39,904 nt of DNA from assembly GCF_018861905.1 (NCBI RefSeq), contig NZ_JAHLDU010000031.1, positions 1 to 39,904 of the forward strand, read 5' to 3'. The notes under the pieces were generated by a model, which was given only the letters and a program-made list of their open reading frames with translations, was not told the origin of the DNA and made no database searches. The DNA comes from Clostridium sp. DSM 17811. GTDB lineage: Bacteria > Bacillota > Clostridia > Clostridiales > Clostridiaceae. This document shows positions 33,586-39,904 of the stretch, piece after piece. The number at the start of each line of letters is the position of its first letter. Within the stretch, counting starts at the first letter, position 1. Position numbers and translations under genes: made by a program.

Positions 33586-35220
33586 TTATGATGATATAAA
33601 ACTGCTCTTTTTTATCTTTGCTAATATAATATTAGGTATTAATTTTGTTATTGTAAAAGGCATTAATTGTAAATCTTCATTATCTATTCCTTTAGTTAGA
33701 GCTAATACATATACATAGATAAAGCTACCTAATATAACTGCTAAAAGGGTTGAAAATGTATTTGATAAATATGTACTAAGCAATAAATTGAAACCTTTAA
33801 ACATCACATATTGTGAAGGATAAACAATAATTGCCATGGATAAAGATGATATAAGTGGTTTAAATGAAATTTTAAATAATGATAACTTTATTTTTAATGT
33901 CTTAACTAAAAGTAGTTGATTTAATAATAATGGAATTATAAAATATGTTATGTTTCCCAATAATGCACCGTAAATATTGATATTATGAATTGATACTACG
34001 TTATAATTTATAACCACTTTGAGTATTATACCAACTAAAATATATGATGTAGCTTTATATAATTTGCCCATTCCCTGTAGTATTGTGGTTTGTATTAAAA
34101 CTATTGACCATAAGACCACAATAATTGAACCAAGTATCATAAATTTATAACCTTCTGGCATTGTTGGAAAGAGCATAACGTATATAGGTTTACCTAAAAT
34201 AGAAAATCCAACTGCAGATGGTATGGCAATAAGTAAACATATCCTAAAAGAGTATATAATTTTCCTTCGTACTTCATTTAGCTCTCCCAATATATTTGAA
34301 GCTGAAATTGATGGTAATAATGCCATTGAGAGTGCTGTAATAATTGTAATAGGTATATTTATTAATGTATTAAATTGACCGATTATTCCAAATAATGAAC
34401 TTGCAATACTATCACTAAAACCTCCAAAAATCAGTCTATCTTTCACATTAACCATATCTATTAGGCTACCTGCATTCTGCATACCAAGACATATTGTTAT
34501 AGGAATTGCATATTTAATAATTTTATTTGAAAGATCTTTTGTGCTAAATTTTATATGAGTAGGTTTCTGTTTCACTGCACTCCTAAGTGATATTTTATTT
34601 TTTCTATAAACCATTAGTAGATATATAATTGCTCCAAATGCTCCTAAAGACGTACCTATGGTTGCTCCAGCACATCCAACCTCAATTCCATACTTAATTA
34701 ACACACACGCAAATACCAAACTACTTGCTACATTTATTAATTGCTCTATTATTTGAGATACAGCCGTAGGAATCATATTGCTAGTTGCTTGAAAATACCC
34801 CCTATAAACAGAAAGTATGGATGTAAATAAAATTGCTGGAGATAACGTTTTAATTGCTATATAAGCTTTTGGAAATTTAACTATTTGAGATAGTGGTACT
34901 GCAAACCAATACATCAACAAAGACATTACAAGCCCTATTACAGCCATAAACACTAGTATTAATTTAAAACTTTTTGTTGTATCAGTGTAACGTCCCTTGG
35001 CAATTAGTTCGGATAATAGCTTTGCTGTAGCAACAGATATTCCCGAATTAGTAACAACATAAACAAATACATAAATAATATAGACAGCCGAGTATACTCC
35101 ATAACCTTCTTTCCCTATAATCCTAGTTATTAGTATTATATATAGTATAGATATTATTTTCACTATTATTGATCCTAAAGTTAATATTGCGAATCCTTTT
35201 GATACTGACTGTTTTTTCAT
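33586..35220 (-). CDS. SpoVB-like polysaccharide/lipid flippase (MOP superfamily)
   Basis: The start ATG 35220 (MKKQSVSKGF) has AGGAAGTG upstream; the longer frame to 35337 is an accident of overlapping the transposase relic. The 544-residue protein has about 14 membrane helices and the family pattern (LTLGSIIVKIISILYIILI, GKEGYGVYSAVY, ILSVYRGYFQATSNM). Relatives such as SpoVB, MurJ-like and Wzx proteins flip lipid-linked precursors of peptidoglycan or surface polysaccharide. No glycosyltransferase genes are adjacent, so SpoVB-type cortex or peptidoglycan function is a possibility only. Confidence 0.85.
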   Translation of the reverse strand: MKKQSVSKGFAILTLGSIIVKIISILYIILITRIIGKEGYGVYSAVYIIYVFVYVVTNSGISVATAKLLSELIAKGRYTDTTKSFKLILVFMAVIGLVMSLLMYWFAVPLSQIVKFPKAYIAIKTLSPAILFTSILSVYRGYFQATSNMIPTAVSQIIEQLINVASSLVFACVLIKYGIEVGCAGATIGTSLGAFGAIIYLLMVYRKNKISLRSAVKQKPTHIKFSTKDLSNKIIKYAIPITICLGMQNAGSLIDMVNVKDRLIFGGFSDSIASSLFGIIGQFNTLINIPITIITALSMALLPSISASNILGELNEVRRKIIYSFRICLLIAIPSAVGFSILGKPIYVMLFPTMPEGYKFMILGSIIVVLWSIVLIQTTILQGMGKLYKATSYILVGIILKVVINYNVVSIHNINIYGALLGNITYFIIPLLLNQLLLVKTLKIKLSLFKISFKPLISSLSMAIIVYPSQYVMFKGFNLLLSTYLSNTFSTLLAVILGSFIYVYVLALTKGIDNEDLQLMPFTITKLIPNIILAKIKKSSFISS

Positions 35221-35265
35221 ACTGCACTTCCTAACATAAAAAATATAAGCATTTCTTCTAAATTC

Positions 35266-35395
35266 AAATAAAATATGCAATAGCCTCAAAATGTATGTGG
35301 CACAATTCCTGAATTTCAGTAGTATATTTAAGATCATTACTATGATAGGGCAACAATTATTATAGCTTTTATGAATATTTTATAATAAAAATTAT
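35266..35395 (-). pseudogene. Relic of an IS91-type transposase (middle part)
   Basis: On the minus strand bases 35347-35266 read YHSNDLKYTTEIQELCHIHF, aligned with YYSNSLKYTTGIEELTKKHV of the intact transposase at 38097-39284. The DNA GTAGTATATTTAAG is shared exactly with that gene. The bases upstream to about 35395 resemble, with indels, the preceding KFLFYFKRA codons. It is strongly decayed and lies in the promoter region of the flippase gene. Confidence 0.6.
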
Positions 35396-35415
35396 ATAAA
35401 GTTATGCTCATTACT

Positions 35416-35943
35416 TCATAATGATTTTTCATATAGTCTAAACCAGTTCAACCCATAATTTCCAAGCCCCAAGTCAACTGTATCAACATATTTAAACCCA
35501 CATTTTTCATACAGACTAACGGCAGGTATATTACCCTCGTAGACATCTAACCTAATTGATTTAGCTTGTGACATAATACTGTGTTCAATAGAAAAGTCCA
35601 TTAATGCTTTACCTACACCACATTTCAAGAATTCTGAGTGCACTACAAACGTATGTATAACAAAAACATCTGAATAGTCAGACTCAAATTTCCATTTAGC
35701 GTTGTAATATGCTGATTCAGGTTCATGGCTTAAAATAACAGAACCAATGATTTTCCCATTATATTTTGCTACATAGAGGTTACCGTTCTTAACTCCATCA
35801 ATTGCATTTTGCCGAACAGGGTATACATCCTTTTTCCACCCTGGAAAGTTTACTCCTTTTGCCAAATGGTCATTTAAACCATTATAAAGTTGTTCTAATT
35901 CATCAATATCCTTTTCTTTTCCTAAATCAAATATTATATCCAT
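35416..35943 (-). CDS. GNAT family N-acetyltransferase
   Basis: The start ATG 35943 has TTGGAGGG eight bases upstream; the in-frame ATG 35991 is too far 5'. The 175-residue protein is a complete GNAT: N-terminal strand and helices, VFVIHTFVVHSEFLKCGVGK as strand 4 and acetyl-CoA loop, then IRLDVYEGNIPAVSLYEKCG as the motif B region. This looks like a RimI-like or small-molecule acetyltransferase. Substrate unknown. A perfect 14-bp palindrome lies about 50 bases upstream. Confidence 0.85.
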   Translation of the reverse strand: MDIIFDLGKEKDIDELEQLYNGLNDHLAKGVNFPGWKKDVYPVRQNAIDGVKNGNLYVAKYNGKIIGSVILSHEPESAYYNAKWKFESDYSDVFVIHTFVVHSEFLKCGVGKALMDFSIEHSIMSQAKSIRLDVYEGNIPAVSLYEKCGFKYVDTVDLGLGNYGLNWFRLYEKSL

Positions 35944-35991
35944 ATGTGTATCCCTCCAATTAACATGAAATATAAATAATCTTGTCTTCAT

Positions 35992-36005
35992 ATGCCTATA
36001 GGCAT
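35992..36005. promoter_or_regulatory. Perfect palindrome upstream of GNAT gene
   Basis: ATGCCTATAGGCAT is a 14-bp perfect inverted repeat about 50 bases before the GNAT start, at promoter distance, and adjacent to the end of a decayed gene. It is a candidate operator. Confidence 0.35.
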
Positions 36006-36365
36006 TTCAACAATTCATTGCTCCCATTGTACAAAATACATAATCCCACCTCTTTATGTAATGTTAAAATTTCATCAAATACTTCTACATAAGGAGAGCC
36101 TGATATAAAATCAATATTTATATTTTCCTTAATTACACAAGACACATATTAAGGAAAGACCAACATTCCTAAAACCAATGCAACATCAGGACATAATCCT
36201 GGACTATTCTCTGCAATTATTTGGGCTATTTTGAAGATTGTTTACCCCACATGCTTTTCGCTTAAACCCTTTAATCGGCTGTTCAAGTATAAGAACTCCT
36301 GCACCAGTATTTATCCATACTTTTTTCATTTGAATTTTACAATTTATATACTCTCTATTTCCCAT
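36006..36365 (-). pseudogene. Decayed gene of unknown family
   Basis: The minus strand starts at a possible ATG (36365) and reads VWINTGAGVLILEQPIKGF followed by KRKACGVN. After a frameshift near 36240 it reads KIAQIIAENSPGLCPDVALV. After a TAA it continues FISGSPYVEVFDEILTLHKE and VGLCILYNGSNEL. The pieces have protein-like composition and join into one polypeptide of about 120 residues if one frameshift and one nonsense codon are repaired. I do not recognise the family. Conserved-looking cysteines (KACG, GLCPD) are present. Confidence 0.45.
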
Positions 36366-36398
36366 ATAATTACTTAAAATTTACAAATTAGAATTTAA

Positions 36399-36920
36399 CT
36401 ATTTCATTCTTTTAAGTGTTTCATCCAGTGAAATACATTCTGCATATCTACAATTCCACATAAATTCATTATAGTATTTGTAACTTTGATCTGAAGACAT
36501 AAACTTATTATTAACTGTTGTATTTGCATACGCTGGAACTATAATATTAAATCCATGTTCAAATCCACATTTTATAGTAGCATCAATACAATAATCTGTT
36601 TGAAGCCCTACAATAATTATATCTTTTTCACCTTTACCTATTAAATATTCTAATAAACCAGTACCATTGAAAGCACTATTAACCTCTTTATCAAATATTT
36701 TTTCTTCATTGATTGGTTGAAAGTTTTCATATATTTCAAACCCATCAGTTCCTTTTGTTAATTCACTTCCTATACCATCATCATGACGTACATATATTAC
36801 TTCAATATTATTTGTCCTAGCCTCATGTATTATTTCTTTAACATTAGATATAAACATATCTAATTTATATAGTTTTTCATTTGTTATTAACTTTTGTGTA
36901 TCAATGACTAATAAAACCAT
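36399..36920 (-). CDS. Isochorismatase-like cysteine hydrolase
   Basis: This 173-residue protein has the catalytic triad of the isochorismatase/nicotinamidase superfamily: Asp7 (LVIDTQ), Lys78 (FDKEVNSAF) and Cys111 (QTDYCID), with the cis-peptide region just before the cysteine. Family members hydrolyse amides or vinyl ethers such as nicotinamide, N-carbamoyl compounds or isochorismate. The substrate here cannot be assigned. No siderophore or NAD-salvage gene is next to it. GGGGAGA is upstream of the ATG. Confidence 0.88.
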   Translation of the reverse strand: MVLLVIDTQKLITNEKLYKLDMFISNVKEIIHEARTNNIEVIYVRHDDGIGSELTKGTDGFEIYENFQPINEEKIFDKEVNSAFNGTGLLEYLIGKGEKDIIIVGLQTDYCIDATIKCGFEHGFNIIVPAYANTTVNNKFMSSDQSYKYYNEFMWNCRYAECISLDETLKRMK

Positions 36921-37152
36921 CTTTGTCTCCCCTTCAAATTTATTATTTGTTAAGTTGTTTTACATCTTTCATATGTCCAATTGGAATATTATCGTTCATT
37001 AATCGTAGTTTTACAATTGATGCAGCATTAAAGAAAGGTGCGACTGAATGGAATAACTAGTATGAACCTATGTTTTTTATTTTCGCATTTTTCTACTCTT
37101 GTTGATGAACAATAATAGAATATTCTGCATTGGTTTTATATTTGCTACCTAT

Positions 37153-37776
37153 TTATAAAGCAAATGTATTTTCTATAACGCCTGGTAGCAAGGTATAAAT
37201 TGATTTTCCTATTTTACTTTCAAAATATTGCTTTATCTCCATTGTTGATTTCCACTTATCTATAATCAAGTCATTAATTCCATACCTAAGTGCTACATCT
37301 ATCATTCTTTTTTCAACTAGGCAAAAGCCAGAAGGAATAGCGATTGCATCACAAAATTGAATCAATTTATCGTATTCATTAAATTCTATATGTCTCAAGT
37401 AGTCTTTTATAAACTCTATCTCTGATTCACAACAATCCCACTTTCCTGAATAACACTCTATTTCCTTAACCAAAAACGGATGTGTAATACATATTCTTGC
37501 AGCCTCATTAAAGCCTTTCTCTTTTAAGAAATTATATCCACTAATTATATGATGCATATCAGTAACTCCTTCTCTTCTACCTACATCATGTAAAAGCCCC
37601 AATATGTATGCCGTTTCAGAATTTAGTCCCTCCGTTTCTTCTGCAATAAGCCTTGCTGCTTCCGCAACATATTTTGAGTGATTAATCCAAGGTCCTGGAT
37701 TTAACCTTCCTGCCTCTTCTAAAAATATCTTTGCTTCATACAATATGGGTAAACCTTGTATTCCATCGTTTTTCAT
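37153..37776 (-). CDS. HD domain-containing metal-dependent phosphohydrolase
   Basis: This 207-residue protein has the HD signature: His33 (NHSKYVAEAARL), His63-Asp64 (LGLLHDVGRREG) and downstream His residues (DMHHIISGY, ITHPFL). The layout is that of small stand-alone HD phosphohydrolases acting on nucleotides or phosphomonoesters. AAAGGAGTT is upstream of the ATG. It is preceded on the right by a long quasi-palindrome. Substrate unknown. Confidence 0.85.
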   Translation of the reverse strand: MKNDGIQGLPILYEAKIFLEEAGRLNPGPWINHSKYVAEAARLIAEETEGLNSETAYILGLLHDVGRREGVTDMHHIISGYNFLKEKGFNEAARICITHPFLVKEIECYSGKWDCCESEIEFIKDYLRHIEFNEYDKLIQFCDAIAIPSGFCLVEKRMIDVALRYGINDLIIDKWKSTMEIKQYFESKIGKSIYTLLPGVIENTFAL

Positions 37777-37854
37777 TTTACTTTAACTCCTTTATTTTTT
37801 ATATAATTGATTCACATTATGAATAGGTTTGGATTCAGATGTTGAGCCGATAAA

Positions 37855-37892
37855 AACTATCACCATAAGTATATACTTAAATGATGATAGTT
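37855..37892. repeat. 38-base quasi-palindrome between HD gene and IS element
   Basis: AACTATCA and TGATAGTT flank near-complementary inner arms around the perfect centre AAGTATATACTT (37868-37879). It could be a terminator/cruciform, an operator, or the hairpin often found near ends of IS91-type elements. Confidence 0.6.
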
Positions 37893-38096
37893 ACTAAAAT
37901 TGCTCAATTTCTGAAACAAGCTAAAGAACGATGCCGCGTTTCCACTACTATGGGGATTCAATCTTTTCCTCTTTCTGAAATTCGCTTTAACACTAAGAAT
38001 ATTAACTCTAATTTCCACAAATGTATCTTAAATCCTTCTAAGTCTTAATTATTTTCTAAAAATAGACGTAATTTCCCCCTCCCCTAAATAGAGACT
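37893..38096. other. Region between the quasi-palindrome and the transposase stop
   Basis: It contains an unassigned plus-strand open frame of 55 codons (ATG 37881 to TAA 38048), with no ribosome binding site because the palindrome precedes it. It also has a C-rich patch at 38073-38085, just outside the transposase gene. The left end of the IS91-type element must lie somewhere in this region, but I cannot place it. Confidence 0.35.
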
Positions 38097-39284
38097 TTAT
38101 GCTATTTTATTTATTCCCCCTGGTGGCGAATAATTTTGGCGATTTAACTTCTCTTTTGTAATCATTTTACCTTTACCACAGCAAGAACAGATATTTATAT
38201 CTATTCCTGTCAGCTTTAAAAGAAGCTCCGCTGTACTTAACTTAACCTCTAAAATTTGATTTTTATTTTCTACTGCTCCTGTAAGTTCTTTGCATTTTTG
38301 AAGCTTAGTTGGCCTATTTCTGTTGCTTAATATTCCATAATGTCTAATTTTAACAAACTTTCTTGGTAAAACATGCATGAAAAATCTTCTAATAAATTCA
38401 TCTACTTTAAGTGTCATAAACTTTTCTTTATTATGGTCTTTATAATCCCTCCACTTAAATGTTACATATCCATTTTCTAAATTTATAATTCGATGATTAG
38501 ATATTGCTACTCTATGAGTGTATCTACCAAGGTATTCAAGTACGTACTCCGCACTCCCAAAAGGAGGTCTACAATATACAATCCATTCTTTTTTATATAA
38601 CTTATCTATGAAGCTCTGAAATACATGTTTCTTTGTTAATTCCTCAATTCCTGTAGTATATTTAAGTGAATTACTATAATAAGCTCTTTTAAAGTAAAAT
38701 AAAAATTTACCTCTGAATTTTCTTGAAAGTACTTTCACTGGGATAAAGAAATCTTTTTTCGAATTTATCCATCTGTTACCATCTAAAGTTAATCCGCCAC
38801 TAGGAACTATACAATGAAGGTGTGGATGATTCATAAGATTTTGACCCCACGTATGAAGAATTGCCATAAATCCAATTTCTGCACCCAAATATTTTTTATC
38901 ACCTGAAAGTTCAAGTAGTGTTTCGGAAACAGATTTAAAAAGAATAGAATACATTTCCTTTTGGTTTGTTAATGTTATATAGTTAAGCTCTTCTGGAATA
39001 GTGAAAACTACATGAAAATACCCTACGGGCAATAAATCCTCTTTTCTTTTTTCAAGCCATCTTTCCTTGGCTAAAGTTTGGCATTTAGGACAATGCCTGT
39101 TTCTGCAGGAATTATAAGAAACCCTAACGTGCCCACATTCATCACATTCGTCTACATGACCACCAAGCTCTTCTGTTCTACAAGCTTCAATATCTATCAT
39201 AGTTTTTAAAATATTCAGCGGAAGCTGATGATTTCTTCTATATTCATCACCATATTGATTGAATATATCTTGAATCTCAATCAT
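38097..39284 (-). CDS. IS91 family transposase (HUH single-strand type)
   Basis: An apparently intact transposase of 395 residues. It has an N-terminal zinc ribbon (CDECGHVRVSYNSCRNRHCP plus KC), the HUH metal site in MNHPHLHCIVPSGG, and the catalytic tyrosine region EYLGRYTHRVAISNHR. The C-terminus has a second CSCC motif. IS91-type elements move by rolling-circle replication without target duplication. The ATG overlaps the stop of the tyrosine recombinase gene by eight bases. Decayed relatives occur at 4691-4812 and 35266-35395. Confidence 0.93.
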   Translation of the reverse strand: MIEIQDIFNQYGDEYRRNHQLPLNILKTMIDIEACRTEELGGHVDECDECGHVRVSYNSCRNRHCPKCQTLAKERWLEKRKEDLLPVGYFHVVFTIPEELNYITLTNQKEMYSILFKSVSETLLELSGDKKYLGAEIGFMAILHTWGQNLMNHPHLHCIVPSGGLTLDGNRWINSKKDFFIPVKVLSRKFRGKFLFYFKRAYYSNSLKYTTGIEELTKKHVFQSFIDKLYKKEWIVYCRPPFGSAEYVLEYLGRYTHRVAISNHRIINLENGYVTFKWRDYKDHNKEKFMTLKVDEFIRRFFMHVLPRKFVKIRHYGILSNRNRPTKLQKCKELTGAVENKNQILEVKLSTAELLLKLTGIDINICSCCGKGKMITKEKLNRQNYSPPGGINKIA

Positions 39285-39904
39285 CGTTCTCTCCTAAGAG
39301 AATATCCAACGGACTCTTTATATTAAGTAAATCCATCCTTCTAAGATGTAAATAGATAGTGGTTGTAGTAATTCGGGTATGTCCTAAAAGTCTTTGAATG
39401 TAGCAGATATCCGTACCAGCATCTAATAAGTGAGTTGCAAAGCTATGGCGAAGCGTATGGACAGTTGCATGCTTAGTGATTTTAGTTTTTTTTATAGATT
39501 TTTCGAGCATTTTCTGAACACTACGTGGACCTATAGAATCTGTACGACCCTTTCCAGAAAATAAATATTCCGTAGGATGATATTTGCTCCAATACTCTCT
39601 GAGGATTTCTAAATTTGCCTTAGACAATAATGAATATCTATCTTTTTTACCCTTACCCTCTCTAATTAATATTTGCATGTTTTTACTATCAATATCTGTT
39701 ATTTTAAGGTTACAAACTTCACTAACTCTTAATCCTGCGGAGTAGACCGTCATGAGAATTGCCTTATGCTTAAGGTTTTCAGTAACATCAAAGATAGATT
39801 TAACCTCATCTGGAGATAATACAGCAGGTAATTTTGATGGTTCTTTCATCCTTGCAATTTTGTCAGAATTCCAATATCTATTTAGCGTTTTAGTATAAAA
39901 AAAT
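39277..39904 (-). CDS. Tyrosine recombinase of the IS91-type element (5' end outside window)
   Basis: The frame stays open to the right edge, upstream of the ATG at 39849, through KTLNRYWNSDKIARMKEPSK. It is therefore truncated by the window and the N-terminal core-binding domain continues outside. The catalytic domain shows the first arginine (SAGLRVSEV), HxxR in HTLRHSFATH, the late histidine in LGHTRIT and the nucleophile Tyr in TTTIYLHL. Pairs of a tyrosine recombinase and an IS91-type transposase in one operon occur in several Clostridia. Confidence 0.9.
   Translation of the reverse strand, partial: FFYTKTLNRYWNSDKIARMKEPSKLPAVLSPDEVKSIFDVTENLKHKAILMTVYSAGLRVSEVCNLKITDIDSKNMQILIREGKGKKDRYSLLSKANLEILREYWSKYHPTEYLFSGKGRTDSIGPRSVQKMLEKSIKKTKITKHATVHTLRHSFATHLLDAGTDICYIQRLLGHTRITTTTIYLHLRRMDLLNIKSPLDILLGENDD

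Larger units (their letters stand above)
38049..39904 (-). mobile_element. IS91-type insertion sequence, right part outside window
   Basis: The element comprises the tyrosine recombinase and the HUH transposase in one overlapping unit. Its left boundary is between about 37855 and 38097 and is not resolved, as these elements lack terminal inverted repeats and target duplications. Its other end is beyond the window. Confidence 0.7.

Noticed and set aside
35221-35337. 39-residue N-terminal extension of the flippase
   Set aside because: It overlaps the transposase relic in another frame, lacks a ribosome binding site, and family members begin at the MKKQSVSKG-type position.

Overview
The window looks like a chromosomal segment of a low-GC, spore-forming Firmicute, most likely a Clostridium. 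Most of it is AT-rich, with purine-rich AGGAGG ribosome binding sites, TTG/GTG starts, SpoVB-type flippase, SecA, LytTR, PadR and YoaP-type GNAT genes, and many small membrane proteins. There are no rRNA or tRNA genes and no CRISPR array. These taxonomic statements are inferences from gene content and base composition.

Layout. 1-1.2 kb: the 3' end of a DJ-1/PfpI gene and a GNAT/YoaP acetyltransferase. 1.2-4.6 kb: a PadR-controlled ABC-2 exporter whose two promoters carry the same 19-bp site. 4.7-7.9 kb: an IS91-type transposase relic, a membrane-anchored alpha/beta hydrolase, a CcdC-like protein and a LytTR/DUF3021 regulatory pair. 8.2-11 kb: a polysaccharide deacetylase lipoprotein and a secreted seven-repeat protein. 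11.2-20.3 kb: a peptide-sensing/detoxification type locus made of a small HTH protein, response regulator, histidine kinase, an ABC-2 exporter with an M1 metallopeptidase-fused permease, and an FtsX-type ABC transporter. The two ABC operons share a 43-bp promoter block.

20.4-25.7 kb: a TetR relic, an orphan SecA homologue followed by a small membrane protein, a secreted/anchored protein, and two flavodoxin-like genes, one split by an in-frame stop. 25.7-28 kb: katG. 28.2-32.6 kb: small membrane or hypothetical proteins and two paralogous DUF1835/DUF3658 proteins. 32.7-33.6 kb: gene debris, including a GNAT chimera broken by a 16-bp duplication. 33.6-37.8 kb: SpoVB-like flippase, GNAT, an unidentified decayed gene, a cysteine hydrolase and an HD-domain protein. 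37.85-39.9 kb: an IS91-type element with its tyrosine recombinase, running off the right edge. Two degraded relatives of this transposase lie at about 4.7 and 35.3 kb.

The most interesting signal is a promoter module of about 45 bp that recurs upstream of five unlinked minus-strand genes (7.9, 24.1, 28.6, 31.6 and 32.2 kb). One copy drives the LytTR regulator, which suggests a small regulon of membrane and DUF1835 proteins.
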